A stretch of 39,428 nt of DNA from Gammaproteobacteria bacterium (GTDB taxonomy: Bacteria > Pseudomonadota > Gammaproteobacteria > UBA5861): contig JAKSCV010000080.1 in the NCBI GenBank assembly GCA_022360445.1, forward strand, positions 1 to 39,428, in the 5' to 3' direction. Of the stretch, positions 1-8,898 are shown piece after piece. The translations under genes were made by a program, and so were the position numbers. The stretch's first letter is position 1; the number at the start of each line of letters is the position of its first letter. Below the pieces are notes generated by a model. It ran no database searches. It was not told the origin of the DNA and saw only the letters and a program-made list of their open reading frames with translations.

Positions 1-760
1 CCGTTCGCATCAACGCCGTATGATAGCGACGATAACAGCCAGCCACTTCTAAAAACACGTGTTCTCCAGGCTGCACAATTCGCCCTTCCCACGAAGCGTG
101 ACCGATCATGGTTCGCGGGCCTGATGTGACATAGGGCATAACGGCCGGCGCTTCACCACCGGCCTTAAACATGGCGGCACTGATTTCGGCACCGATTTCA
201 TTTTCTGAAACGCCGGCTCTGCACGCTTCTATGCCGGCTTTCATGGCGGCCTCCGTGGCGATGGATGCCTTGCGCATGACCTCCAGTTCGGCATCTGACT
301 TACAGATGCGCCCTTCTTCAACAATCCCGAAACAGTCCATCAACTTGGCTTCGGTCAATGTGGTGTGGATTACGTCTTGTTGATAAGCCGGGAAGAAATA
401 ACTGTTACGTTCATAGCCGATTCGTTTTTTCGCCAAATCAAACTCGCGCAAGGAATCCACTAACATTTGAACCGCGTCACCGGTATCGGGATAAGGCCGC
501 GTCAGCTCCACCCAAGTTCGGGCAAAAATATTTGACTCTTCCATCGCCCGCGTAATCATAAAAGGCTCACGCTCAAGCGGAACCACCAACGCCTGGAAGA
601 ATGAATAGCCCGTGGTTTGATAATCCGTTAAATACATAATGTTTTCGGGATCGGTAATCACCACGGCATCCAGGCAACGTTGTTGTATACGTTCGCGTAG
701 CTCGGCGATTCGCCGTTCGTATTCCTCGAAGGCGAAAGTCATGTCTTCGCGCTTATTCAT
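1..760 (-). CDS. doeA: Ectoine hydrolase DoeA (partial, C-terminus beyond left edge)
   Basis: Reading leftward from the ATG at 760, the frame stays open to the window edge and gives about 253 N-terminal residues of a roughly 400-residue M24-family protein. It has a creatinase/prolidase-like N-terminal domain (PENIMYLTDYQTTGY, then FQALVVPLEREPFMITR) leading into the pita-bread domain (ICKSDAELEVMRKA, then PYVTSGPRTMIGHASWEGR). DoeA opens the ectoine ring hydrolytically to give N-acetyl-diaminobutyrate, the first step of ectoine degradation in the cytoplasm. The start overlaps the doeD stop (ATGA), so the two are translationally coupled. An in-frame ATG at 743 is an alternative start. The metal-binding residues of the C-terminal half lie outside the window. 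The family call rests on the visible N-terminal half plus the neighbours doeD and doeB2; a generic Xaa-Pro aminopeptidase is the main alternative. Confidence 0.8.
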   Translation of the reverse strand, partial: MNKREDMTFAFEEYERRIAELRERIQQRCLDAVVITDPENIMYLTDYQTTGYSFFQALVVPLEREPFMITRAMEESNIFARTWVELTRPYPDTGDAVQMLVDSLREFDLAKKRIGYERNSYFFPAYQQDVIHTTLTEAKLMDCFGIVEEGRICKSDAELEVMRKASIATEAAMKAGIEACRAGVSENEIGAEISAAMFKAGGEAPAVMPYVTSGPRTMIGHASWEGRIVQPGEHVFLEVAGCYRRYHTALMRT

Positions 761-2061
761 GCCCCCTCCAAATTGCTCAACTGGTTCTGAACGGCGTTAA
801 CGACGATTGCCAGCCCTTGTTGTAAATCCTCATCGGGAATGGTTAACGGTGGAATGAGCTTCACAACACTACCCCCGGTGCCGCAAGCCCCCAGTAGTAA
901 GCCATCGCTAAAACATTGCTCCACGATTGCCTTGGCAATATCACCATTGCCCACATCAATCCCCTGAATCATGCCTTTACCACGAATTTGCACAGTGGCT
1001 TTAACGCCACTGGGGGTTTGGGTGACCTGCTGAGTGAGTGGCGAGAGCGCTTGTTCCATGCTTTCGGTTTTTTCCCCCACAGACTGCATCAATTCATCAT
1101 TCTCAAAGTAACCCAATGCTTCGCTCCCGGCGACAAATGACAGGGATTGACCACGAAATGTGCCGGTATGCTCACCAGGGGACCAGTGCTTATCATGTTC
1201 AGGCTTCACCAGATTCATCGCCAACGGGGTGCCCATTCCCCCCAGTCCTTTGGCAAGGCATACGATATCAGGGTCAACATCGTAATCATCAAAACTAAAG
1301 AAGGAACCGGTTCGCCCCATTCCTACCTGAATATCATCGAGGATCAGCAAGGCACCAATATCCCTCGCAAGTCGGCCTAACTCTTCCAACCAAGGTTTCT
1401 GAGCGACATTGACGCCCCCCTCCGCCTGCACCACTTCGACGAGAAATGCGGCGGGCAGCGTTAAGCCCGAAGAACTATCCTGGTACTGTGCCCGCAGGTA
1501 TTTCAGATCTTCTAGGCCACCCCCCAAATTACTGGCAATGCCTTCCTGCTCACTGCCGAAGGGCCGGTGGCTGACATGGTTTAGGGGCACACCTGCGGCA
1601 CCTCTGAAATAGCTGTTTGCCGTTGCGGCAAGCGAACCGAGGGTCATACCGTGAAAACCATGATTGAAGGCAACAATTTCCTGCCGGTTTGTCACTCTGC
1701 GTGCCAGTTTCATTGCGGCTTCGACGGCATTGGTTCCAGTCGGCCCAACGAACTGCATGAGGTGTGGCATGTTTCGCGGTTCGAGTACGACGCGGGTAAA
1801 GCGTTCCATAAAATCGCGCTTGGCCGTCGTACTCATATCCAAACTGTGGGTGACGCCATTACTTTGAATATATTTCACGACAGCTTCGGTCATCCGCGTA
1901 TTATTATGACCAAAATTCAAAACCCCGGCACCGGCAAAGAAATCGATATATTCATTGCCCTGCTCATCGATCTGTCGAGCATTTATGGCTTTGTCAAAGA
2001 CCGTAGGGTATACGCGACAATAGGCTCGTAGATTAGATTCTCGTTGTTCAAATATACTCAT
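757..2061 (-). CDS. doeD: Diaminobutyrate aminotransferase of ectoine catabolism (DoeD/EctB-like)
   Basis: This 434-residue class III PLP-dependent aminotransferase is close in pattern to EctB/DoeD: FFAGAGVLNFGHNN near residue 42, VGPTGTNAVEAAMKLAR near 105, the PLP-contacting DDIQVGMGRTG near 242, and the Schiff-base lysine K271 in CLAKGLGG. The expected reaction is transfer of an amino group from L-2,4-diaminobutyrate to 2-oxoglutarate, giving aspartate semialdehyde and glutamate. The biosynthetic enzyme EctB has the same fold, but ectA and ectC are absent here while doeA (overlapping downstream) and doeB2 (upstream) are present, so a catabolic role is inferred. The start at 2061 is preceded by a good Shine-Dalgarno (GGAG, 7 nt spacing). 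The 323 bp separating it from doeB2 leave room for a separate promoter. Confidence 0.85.
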   Translation of the reverse strand: MSIFEQRESNLRAYCRVYPTVFDKAINARQIDEQGNEYIDFFAGAGVLNFGHNNTRMTEAVVKYIQSNGVTHSLDMSTTAKRDFMERFTRVVLEPRNMPHLMQFVGPTGTNAVEAAMKLARRVTNRQEIVAFNHGFHGMTLGSLAATANSYFRGAAGVPLNHVSHRPFGSEQEGIASNLGGGLEDLKYLRAQYQDSSSGLTLPAAFLVEVVQAEGGVNVAQKPWLEELGRLARDIGALLILDDIQVGMGRTGSFFSFDDYDVDPDIVCLAKGLGGMGTPLAMNLVKPEHDKHWSPGEHTGTFRGQSLSFVAGSEALGYFENDELMQSVGEKTESMEQALSPLTQQVTQTPSGVKATVQIRGKGMIQGIDVGNGDIAKAIVEQCFSDGLLLGACGTGGSVVKLIPPLTIPDEDLQQGLAIVVNAVQNQLSNLEGA

Positions 2062-2118
2062 GGATTCTCCGCTCCTCTGTCGTTCTAAGATGTATTGCTG
2101 TCTAAATCAGTCACTGTG

Positions 2119-2154
2119 CCCCATTTGCGCTTAGACTTAGAAGCCGCAATGGGG
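2119..2154. other. Inverted repeat in the doeB2-doeD gap
   Basis: The gap 2062-2384 contains no gene. Arms CCCCATTTGCG (2119-2129) and CGCAATGGGG (2145-2154) pair over 10 bases with one bulged T and a 15-nt loop. The repeat lies about 60-90 bp upstream of the doeD start. It could be an operator or a hairpin in the doeD leader. It has no T-run, so it is not a typical intrinsic terminator. Confidence 0.45.
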
Positions 2155-2384
2155 TGCGGTGGAATGTGCCTGGAAATTTTTGCAATCTGCCGTGTAGCGA
2201 TGAGTCACCCAATAGGTGAAATTAAAAAATGGAAAAATCTTTTGCGTGCCATTAGTTTTCCTTTTTGAGGCGGCCGACTACGGATTCTAGATTCAATCTT
2301 TATCAGTTCGAACAGCTTATCCTGGCCTATAAATACAGCGCGGGCGTATTTTTCAGGGTCGACTAGTTATTCCTCGCAACACAG

Positions 2385-3572
2385 TTATTGACAATCTGAG
2401 ATGACAGGCAAGCCAACCAGACGCGAATATAACCTCAGCACTTTCTCTATTAACTTGTCGTTAAAGTCATAATAGGCACTATGACAAGGATAATGATGAT
2501 TTTCTCCATCATCGGCTCCAATCAAAGCATAGGCCCCGGGTATCTTTTCAAGGTAGTAGCTAAAATCCTCCGACGCCATCACAGGAAGTAAAATGTTGTT
2601 ATCCAGACTCTCCGCACCGCCATCTGCTAACCAACAGTCACGAACCTGCTTGGCCGCACTGGGATGATTAATGGTCGCTTCATAGCGGGGATGGATATGC
2701 ACTTCACATTCAACACCATAGGCACGCGCAGTCGCCTCGCTAATGTCGCGAATGAGGGTATTGATATGTTCTTTTGTTTGCCGCTCAGGCACCCGAATAC
2801 TGCCTCCTATATGAGCGTGATCCGGGATCGTGGTTGCACCACTAGGGGCTTCGATGGAGGTGATACTGAGTACCGCGGGTTTCTGCGGTGCAATGCGACG
2901 ACTCACGGCTTGTTGTAAGTTCAAGGTAATCGCAGCAGCGGCTAATACAGGATCGCGACATAATTCAGGCTGACTGGCATGGCCTCCTCGACCTTTGAGG
3001 TTAATTTCAAAAGTGCCATTACCACACATGACGATACTATCCGGACAGACCAACTTTCCATAGGGAATGGCCGGCCAGTTATGCCAACCGTAAATCACAT
3101 CCACGCCGTCCAATGCGCCATCCTCAATCATCGCTTTGGCGCCGTGTCCGCCTTCTTCGGCGGGCTGGAAAAGCAAAGATACCGGCCCCTTAAGTTGTTT
3201 CTCGTGGGCGTTAAGCCAAACCGCTGTAGCCATCAATGTGGCGGTATGACCATCGTGACCACAGGCGTGCATACAGCCTTCCTTTAGCGATTTCCAGGGA
3301 CGATTGCTTTGCTCGGCAATGGGTAACGCATCAATATCACCGCGCAACGCAATATGCTGGCCGCTAGCAGCGCCATTAAAACGAGCAACGGTGCCGGTGT
3401 CGGCGCAGGGCCTCCAGCTAATGTCATTGTCGGTTAGGTATTTCCTAATTCGCTCAGCAGTTGCCTTTTCCTCCCAACTTAACTCAGGATGGCGGTGTAA
3501 CTCACGGCGAAAGTGTTTGGCTTGTTCAAGCGTGTCATACCACTGTTTTTCCATAGCTCTTTCCATTTTCAT
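2385..3572 (-). CDS. doeB2: N-alpha-acetyl-L-2,4-diaminobutyrate deacetylase DoeB2 (M20 family)
   Basis: This is a 395-residue M20-family amidohydrolase. Visible features are the N-terminal HRHPELSWEE typical of the hippurate hydrolase/IAA-amino-acid hydrolase branch, the metal-site segment MHACGHDGHTA (H102, C104, H106), the catalytic PAEEGGHGA (E139/E140), GRGGHASQP in the lid domain, and SEDFSYY near the C-terminus. The M20-type DoeB2 replaces or supplements the aspartoacylase-like DoeB in many ectoine degraders, releasing acetate from acetyl-diaminobutyrate so that DoeD can use the product. Assignment rests on family plus the adjacent doeD-doeA; without them it would only be an M20 amidohydrolase. 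The start may be 3572, or 3554, which has the better-placed GGAAAG ribosome-binding site. It is first in the doe gene set, with the 3702-3767 repeat upstream. Confidence 0.78.
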   Translation of the reverse strand: MKMERAMEKQWYDTLEQAKHFRRELHRHPELSWEEKATAERIRKYLTDNDISWRPCADTGTVARFNGAASGQHIALRGDIDALPIAEQSNRPWKSLKEGCMHACGHDGHTATLMATAVWLNAHEKQLKGPVSLLFQPAEEGGHGAKAMIEDGALDGVDVIYGWHNWPAIPYGKLVCPDSIVMCGNGTFEINLKGRGGHASQPELCRDPVLAAAAITLNLQQAVSRRIAPQKPAVLSITSIEAPSGATTIPDHAHIGGSIRVPERQTKEHINTLIRDISEATARAYGVECEVHIHPRYEATINHPSAAKQVRDCWLADGGAESLDNNILLPVMASEDFSYYLEKIPGAYALIGADDGENHHYPCHSAYYDFNDKLIEKVLRLYSRLVGLPVISDCQ

Positions 3573-3701
3573 TTCTTGATTCCATTTTTAACCTTGGAAC
3601 CACATTTGTTGGAGAAAACTGACCGCTTAGCTGACGTATTATTAGCCAAGAACAATCTTAAAACCTATGCAGACCTTGACTAAAAAGAGAGTTAACCTGA
3701 T

Positions 3702-3767
3702 TTGAAAGTATACCCAGTTACCACCAATAAAATATTGAAAGTATGCGCAGTTACGAATAATAAAATG
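3702..3767. repeat. Two-copy 33-bp tandem repeat upstream of doeB2
   Basis: Two abutting 33-bp units, 3702-3734 and 3735-3767, both begin TTGAAAGTAT, contain CAGTTAC at the same offset, and end with AATAAAAT plus one base. They agree at 27 of 33 positions by eye. They lie 130-195 bp upstream of doeB2, in the 282-bp gap after the flavoprotein gene. A 33-bp period is close to three helical turns, so two bound regulators would sit on the same DNA face. The flanking gap (3573-3854) shows nothing else recognisable. Confidence 0.7.
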
Positions 3768-3854
3768 AACAACAAGCTTAGGTGTGATGGATTAAAAACT
3801 CAAGTCAGCGAGTGGGCCATGTGGGATTGTCCGCTTTATTATTAAATACAAAGG

Positions 3855-5063
3855 CTATACATGCCCAGCCGCCGCCACCGCACTGGCCCAAGCCCACTGA
3901 AAGTTAAAGCCGCCCAAGTGTCCTGTAACATCCAGTACTTCGCCAATAAAGTACAACCCCGGATGTGATTTCACCTCCATGGTTTTGGAGGACACTTCAT
4001 CGGTATCCACCCCACCCAGTGCGACTTCAGCGGTGCGATAGCCTTCCGTTCCCGAAGGCTTCAAGCGCCACTGATGCAACTGTTGTGCGATCATATCCAT
4101 ATTAGCACCACTCAACTGTGCCAGTGTGTAAGCCATTAACGCCGGATGGTTCTGCTCCAGCCATAACACAGCAAACTTCTGGGTAAAGTGTTCGGCCAGC
4201 CAGTTTTTCAGGCTGACTTTCGGGCGCAGATGCTGTTGTTCACGCAGTAGCTTTTCCAGATTTTCGGACGGTAACAAATTGATTTGAATCTCATCCCCTT
4301 CATTCCAATATAAAGAAATCTGTAGCATCGCTGGGCCACTTAAGCCGCGGTGAGTAAACAGCAAATCATCACTGAAACTCTGCCCATTACAGCTAACAGA
4401 TATTGCTAACGATGTTCCTGATAATGACTCGCACAAGCTTTTATTGTGATCTGTCGTCACAAACGGAACTAACGCGGCGCGGGTTGGATAGACCTTTAAG
4501 CCGAACTGGCGGGCAACATCATAGCCAAACCCAGATGCGCCCAGAGTGGGAATGGATGGGCCACCGGTCGCCACCACCAACGATTGACATTGTACTTTGC
4601 CGGATGAAGTTGACACTTGGTAACGCATGCCAGCAGCATCGTCACTGATCAAGGCTTCAATTTGCTCAATCGAGGTTTTTAGCTGCACCTGCGCACCCAC
4701 TTGCGCACATTCATCCAGCAACATATTCAGGATATCGCTGGCTTTGTGATCACAAAATAGCTGACCCTCTTTTTTCTCATGATAAGGAATGCCGTGCTTA
4801 TCAACCAATGCAATAAAGTCCCACTGGGTGTAACGACTCAGGGCAGATTTACAAAAGTGCGGGTTGTGTGACAGGTAGCGCTCGGGTTCGACATAATAGT
4901 TGGTGAAGTTACAACGCGCCCCTCCTGACATCAGAATTTTCTTGCCCGCCTTGTTAGCATGGTCCAATACCAGCACCTGGCGATCGCGCTTTCCCGCTTC
5001 GGCAGCACACATCAGCCCGGCGGCTCCGGCACCCATGATCACAACGTCGTATTTCTGCAGCAT
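3855..5063 (-). CDS. NAD(P)/FAD-dependent oxidoreductase, YhiN/HI0933 (BaiN-like) family
   Basis: This 402-residue flavoprotein has an N-terminal Rossmann FAD-binding motif (VVIMGAGAAGLMCA, residues 8-21), the family signature AGKKILMSGGARCNFTN near residue 40, a second nucleotide-contact region LVVATGGPSIPTLGASGFGYD, and the C-terminal block GLYFIGEVLDVTGHLGGFNFQWAW that closes the FAD site. This matches the HI0933/YhiN family, which is widespread and mostly of unknown substrate; the related BaiN acts in bile-acid reduction in clostridia, which is not implied here. Length is normal for the family. The ribosome-binding site before the ATG at 5063 is weak. It reads in the same direction as the doe genes, but 282 bp and a repeat separate them, so co-transcription is uncertain. 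Confidence 0.85.
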   Translation of the reverse strand: MLQKYDVVIMGAGAAGLMCAAEAGKRDRQVLVLDHANKAGKKILMSGGARCNFTNYYVEPERYLSHNPHFCKSALSRYTQWDFIALVDKHGIPYHEKKEGQLFCDHKASDILNMLLDECAQVGAQVQLKTSIEQIEALISDDAAGMRYQVSTSSGKVQCQSLVVATGGPSIPTLGASGFGYDVARQFGLKVYPTRAALVPFVTTDHNKSLCESLSGTSLAISVSCNGQSFSDDLLFTHRGLSGPAMLQISLYWNEGDEIQINLLPSENLEKLLREQQHLRPKVSLKNWLAEHFTQKFAVLWLEQNHPALMAYTLAQLSGANMDMIAQQLHQWRLKPSGTEGYRTAEVALGGVDTDEVSSKTMEVKSHPGLYFIGEVLDVTGHLGGFNFQWAWASAVAAAGHV

Positions 5064-5447
5064 TAGGCCGTTACATTTTGTTCTTAGAGGGTGAATTTGA
5101 GGTTGCCATTATGTCACAGTTAGTCCCGTTCCAGCGGGAATCAAGAAAGATGGGGAGCTCCTCACTGAGGAACGCTTTTATACCGGCATTGGTCACACGG
5201 CACTCCAACCTGCTAATCATTCACATGAAAAAACGATTAACAACGGCGGGTAAATCCAAGATAACCATTGTGGCAGCAGCCATGATAAAACGGATGCTTA
5301 TTATTGAAGCATATTGAAGAACGCCGTGCCTTTTGATGAGAATTTTGCCTGATCTTTAAGACGCAGACTTCCGGTCCAGTTGAATACTTTCTCATTTCCC
5401 TTCGATTCCGGGCATAATCCAAGCCTTGCTAAGTTGGAGGACTCATC
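5064..5447. other. Intergenic region without a recognisable gene
   Basis: These 384 bp separate the divergent flavoprotein and OmpA-domain genes. Small hairpins are visible: TCCCG/CGGGA around 5122-5140, and ATGCTT/AAGCAT at 5294-5312. No convincing coding sequence is seen. Promoters for both flanking genes must lie here, but no clear -35/-10 pair stands out. The Shine-Dalgarno GGAGG before 5448 is strong. Confidence 0.5.
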
Positions 5448-6434
5448 ATGACCAGATTTCTGCCCGCTGCAGTCACAGCGATCACAATTGCTTGCGTATC
5501 AACCCTAACTTTGGCACAGGACATCGACGGGGTCATCGAGCACCCGATGGTCAAGCGCTATCCAGGGCAAGTGATTGCGTGGCAGCACATCGAGAATTAC
5601 CAACCGTACAAGGTTGCTACAGGTCCGGTTACTGGCTACAGAAAAATTGCTGATTGGATCGAAACTGAAGGTCGGGTTACGCGCACATTTTATAAGCTCG
5701 AAGGTGAGGAGCGTTCCTATTCAGAAGTTTATAAAAATTATCTGGATGCCCTGAAGCAAGAAGGCTTCGAGATTTTGGGCGAAGGTTTTTCAGCCGATCG
5801 TCGAGGCGCAGCGGTAGGCTCACGACAGTGGATGGAAGTCACCTTTCGTGCAAACCCCGCAACCAAGCCGGGTGCGGTGGGTACGATGTTCTCAGGCACG
5901 TCCTCCTCCGGTGGAGCAGGCGCGATAATCGCCACAAAAAAACGCGCCGCCGGTACAGTCTACGTTGTGATTTATGTCGAACAACATTCGAAAAACTACG
6001 TCGGCGCTTTGATCGATATTGTCGAGGTAGAAACAGCTGAGACGGGGCTGGTTGTGGTTGATGCCGAAGCAATAGGCTCCGATATCGACGAATACGGGCG
6101 CGTTGTGCTTCATGGAATCGTCTTCGACTTTGACACAGCCCGGTTGAAACCCGAATCTAAAGCAGCGCTTGATGCGATTGCCGAATATCTCGCTGCCAAT
6201 CCAGATAAGCGCTTTTACGTCGTTGGTCACACCGATTCGACAGGAACTTTCGCATATAATCGCAAGTTGTCCGCTGATCGGGCGCAAGCAGTCGCTGACG
6301 CTTTGACCCAGGAATACAGCGTCGTGTCCCATCGGCTGGAGCCCCAGGGAGTCGGACCGCTTTCACCGGTGTTTTCGAACGAAAACGACGCAGGTCGGGA
6401 CCAGAATCGGCGCGTTGAACTTGTGGAAAAGTAG
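5448..6434 (+). CDS. Periplasmic/outer-membrane OmpA-domain protein
   Basis: This 328-residue protein has a Sec signal peptide (residues 1 to about 23, cleavage after LTLA before QDIDG). A central domain of roughly 190 residues (HPMVKRYPGQVI to DIVEVETAE) resembles the DUF4892-like module often placed before OmpA domains. The C-terminal OmpA/MotB peptidoglycan-binding domain runs from about residue 220 to the end, with VFDFDTARLKPESKAALD, YVVGHTDSTGTFAYNRKLSADRA and a final RDQNRRVELVEK. The last two blocks include the D and R residues that bind diaminopimelate in this family. It likely anchors the envelope to peptidoglycan or senses the cell wall. A GGAGG Shine-Dalgarno seven bases before the ATG supports the start. 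No operon partner; the next gene converges from the other side. Confidence 0.85.
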   Translation: MTRFLPAAVTAITIACVSTLTLAQDIDGVIEHPMVKRYPGQVIAWQHIENYQPYKVATGPVTGYRKIADWIETEGRVTRTFYKLEGEERSYSEVYKNYLDALKQEGFEILGEGFSADRRGAAVGSRQWMEVTFRANPATKPGAVGTMFSGTSSSGGAGAIIATKKRAAGTVYVVIYVEQHSKNYVGALIDIVEVETAETGLVVVDAEAIGSDIDEYGRVVLHGIVFDFDTARLKPESKAALDAIAEYLAANPDKRFYVVGHTDSTGTFAYNRKLSADRAQAVADALTQEYSVVSHRLEPQGVGPLSPVFSNENDAGRDQNRRVELVEK

Positions 6435-6471
6435 CGGAAACACGCCCAGCGCTCCAGCGGCTACCAATAGG

Positions 6472-6533
6472 ATCAAAAGGGTCAGATATCAATCGAGTCT
6501 AACCCTTTTGATTTTGATTTCGACCCTTTTGAT
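6472..6533. terminator. Bidirectional terminator-like hairpin with three copies of an 11-mer
   Basis: ATCAAAAGGGT at 6472-6482 pairs perfectly with ACCCTTTTGAT at 6502-6512. The stem extends inward by AGA/TCT past one mismatch, to about 15 bp with an 11-nt loop. A further direct copy of ACCCTTTTGAT lies at 6523-6533. The stem's 3' side is T-rich (CCCTTTTGATTTTGATTT) as expected for rho-independent termination after the OmpA-domain gene, and the region also lies beyond the 3' end of the convergent lipoprotein gene. Confidence 0.65.
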
Positions 6534-6619
6534 TTAGGTGATGAGATGGACACCTCAATAGGGCGAAAAAGACTGCTCGTAAATAGAATCAAAGTCGTTA
6601 TGCTCCCGAATAGAGCAAG

Positions 6620-8626
6620 CTAATTCAGTGGAATCGGAGATCCCGGTTGATAGCTTATTAATTCACAGGAGTTTAATACGACGTAATCCGAATTGGTACT
6701 CACGTTTTGGAAATTACATACTGGCCCACCATGGGGATATTCAACACGAAGGTCCACTTGTGTATTGGAACCCGTGCCGGTGTGGGTGATTAGGTTCTGA
6801 TACCCCGCCGAAAATGCCCCCACCTGATTATGCGCAACTATTTCGGTGGTCCCCGCGCGGAAGAAGGTTAAGCGCGAGTGCAAACCGTCCGTGTTATCGC
6901 CGAAACCTCTCACCCTGACCCGAATCCAGTTGTTGTCTGTCACGGTGGTGTTTCGATACAGCTGACCGTCCTGAACCGAACCGGTGCCCGGGCCATTATG
7001 AACGATGTCGATCAAGCCATCATTATCATAGTCCGCAGCGGTAAACCAAGGTCTTCTTGAATCATTCCCAAAGTTGCTGGGCGTAAAATCAATCTGTTCG
7101 GTCCGGCTGAAGGTTCCGTCACCATTGTTCAATAGGAAAGTAACAATATTGTTATAGGTCTCGGCACCAAACAGTATATCCGGATAGCCATCAAGATTGA
7201 TATCGGCTATCTGAGAATTACCGTAGGTCGTATTGTACGCGGTGTTAGACAGTGCAATGCCACTCAGCGCCGACGCGGTCACGTTGACAAAATTGCCGTT
7301 GCCATCATTGCGGAACAGATAGGGTTCAAAATCCGTGTTCTGATTGTATTCGCCAGCGCCAACGAACAAATCCAAATCGCCGTCATTATCATAGTCAAGC
7401 GGCAACTTGTGATTGCCCGTGATGTCTTGGCCAGGCACGGTTCCGCTGAATTTTCCGGAGACCCAGTCCATCTCACCATTGATGGCATCATACTCGAAGT
7501 AACCTCCCAGGCCTGAATTCACGATTTCAGGATAGCCATCATTATCGACATCAAACACCACCAGCGACCCCACTCCCACACCATTCTGACCGTTGGAGGG
7601 GTAGATTGTCTGGCCATTGGATGCATTAACGACATAGCCAGTGTTATAGGGGGCGTCGAACGAGCGGTACGCCATTTCAATCACGCCATCACCATCAATT
7701 TCAATGGGGATACATTTGGGTCTTGAACCATAACAACCACCGGATTTATCCAGGTACTGGGGTTGGCCACCCACCGTGGTAAATGATGGATCAAGCACAT
7801 ATTTGGCTGACGCTGAACCATCCACATCCTGTCCAGCGAAAGACCAGAAACCCAGAGGGTGCCCGTACCAATTACCAAACATGTATCTCGACGTAATGCG
7901 AGGCGTCGCCGGCGATGCTTGCGAGTAGTTGTCATTGTCTGGAAAGTGAGTGAACGTACCCTGACAATTGTCGTTGACATTGTCGTGAATCAGCATACTC
8001 GAATCGACACTATCGGCGTGCGCACCGATGTAAAGATCCAAACATCCGTCGCCGTTAACATCTGGCATGCCCGCCCAGAAAACCTGGGGGATCGCCGGCG
8101 ATTGGTCAATCACCGCCGCCGTCATTTGTTGAAAGTTCAGACCGGATTCAACGCCACCTCCTGAACCGCCGCCACCTGAACCGCCACCTCCTGAGCCGCC
8201 AGAATCTACCACTGTTTCTAAGTCATCTAAGTTTTCGGTTCGGGCCCACACCGCTTGGGTACAATTTTCCGAGCCATCGTAACTTGTACCCGCACAGGCC
8301 CAAACACCGTCACTCGGATCAACACTAGAAAATAAAACGAATTCATCCTGATCACTGCAATCAGAATAATCAACCCCCTCCGACCCCGGACATATCGCCA
8401 CGAAATCAGTGGGCTGCAGGTCATCATAGTTGCGCCATCTTCCATCACATTGCCAATGGGGATCATTGCCCTCTTGGCAACTTGAATCACCTACAAATAC
8501 TAATAAGCTGCCGCCGGTTTCTCCACCGGTTCCTCCGCCAGTTTCACCACCGCTCTCGCTTGCGCCACACCCTACTAAAAAAATGCAAAGCCATAGGACG
8601 ATAAATACATTTTTAAGTAATACCAT
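6620..8626 (-). CDS. VCBS/FG-GAP repeat lipoprotein with UnbV/ASPIC-like C-terminus
   Basis: This 668-residue secreted lipoprotein has a signal peptide with lipobox LVGC (acylated Cys at residue 20) followed by a Gly/Ser/Glu-rich tether. A Cys-containing domain (about residues 45-130: SSCQEGNDPHWQCDGRW, then CAGTSYDGSENC) is followed by a second Gly-Ser linker. The rest is a string of calcium-binding-like Asp-rich VCBS/FG-GAP motifs (PDVNGDGCLDLYIG, DVDNDGYPEIVNSG, YDNDGDLDLFVGAG, INLDGYPDILFGA, YDNDGLIDIVHNG), expected to form a beta-propeller. The C-terminal part (NNWIRVRVRG to VDLRVEYPHG) resembles the ASPIC/UnbV module. It is probably surface-exposed and adhesive or carbohydrate/protein-binding; the ligand is unknown. 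A GGAG ribosome-binding site lies seven bases before the ATG. It stands alone, convergent with the OmpA-domain gene. Confidence 0.85.
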   Translation of the reverse strand: MVLLKNVFIVLWLCIFLVGCGASESGGETGGGTGGETGGSLLVFVGDSSCQEGNDPHWQCDGRWRNYDDLQPTDFVAICPGSEGVDYSDCSDQDEFVLFSSVDPSDGVWACAGTSYDGSENCTQAVWARTENLDDLETVVDSGGSGGGGSGGGGSGGGVESGLNFQQMTAAVIDQSPAIPQVFWAGMPDVNGDGCLDLYIGAHADSVDSSMLIHDNVNDNCQGTFTHFPDNDNYSQASPATPRITSRYMFGNWYGHPLGFWSFAGQDVDGSASAKYVLDPSFTTVGGQPQYLDKSGGCYGSRPKCIPIEIDGDGVIEMAYRSFDAPYNTGYVVNASNGQTIYPSNGQNGVGVGSLVVFDVDNDGYPEIVNSGLGGYFEYDAINGEMDWVSGKFSGTVPGQDITGNHKLPLDYDNDGDLDLFVGAGEYNQNTDFEPYLFRNDGNGNFVNVTASALSGIALSNTAYNTTYGNSQIADINLDGYPDILFGAETYNNIVTFLLNNGDGTFSRTEQIDFTPSNFGNDSRRPWFTAADYDNDGLIDIVHNGPGTGSVQDGQLYRNTTVTDNNWIRVRVRGFGDNTDGLHSRLTFFRAGTTEIVAHNQVGAFSAGYQNLITHTGTGSNTQVDLRVEYPHGGPVCNFQNVSTNSDYVVLNSCELISYQPGSPIPLN

Positions 8627-8898
8627 GAGCTGCTCCAGCGCATATTCTTTGTTAATGTAATCTTAGAAAAGCGCGGAACTCAGCTCAAGCAGTATCGGTA
8701 GTAAACCGTTGATGTGTGAGGGGACTCACAGAGTGTGATGCGATTATGCCAATTCAATAGCGTGTAATTGATAACACTCTTTTTTATCACTATAGATCAC
8801 CGCTGTCCCGTTAAGAACCTGAAAAAGAAAGCCTGAAACCAAGCTGTTTGTTATAATTATTTCGCGAAAAACACTATAACAACAGAAGGAATCAGGCT

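Noticed and set aside
1651-2031. 126-codon frame antisense to doeD, and similar long antisense frames inside aceE, rhlE and the carboxylase genes
   Set aside because: These are shadows of strongly supported genes, without start signals or family matches.
757-2061. Biosynthetic EctB of an ectABC operon
   Set aside because: The protein is EctB-like, but neighbours are doeA and doeB2, not ectA/ectC, so the catabolic DoeD is preferred.
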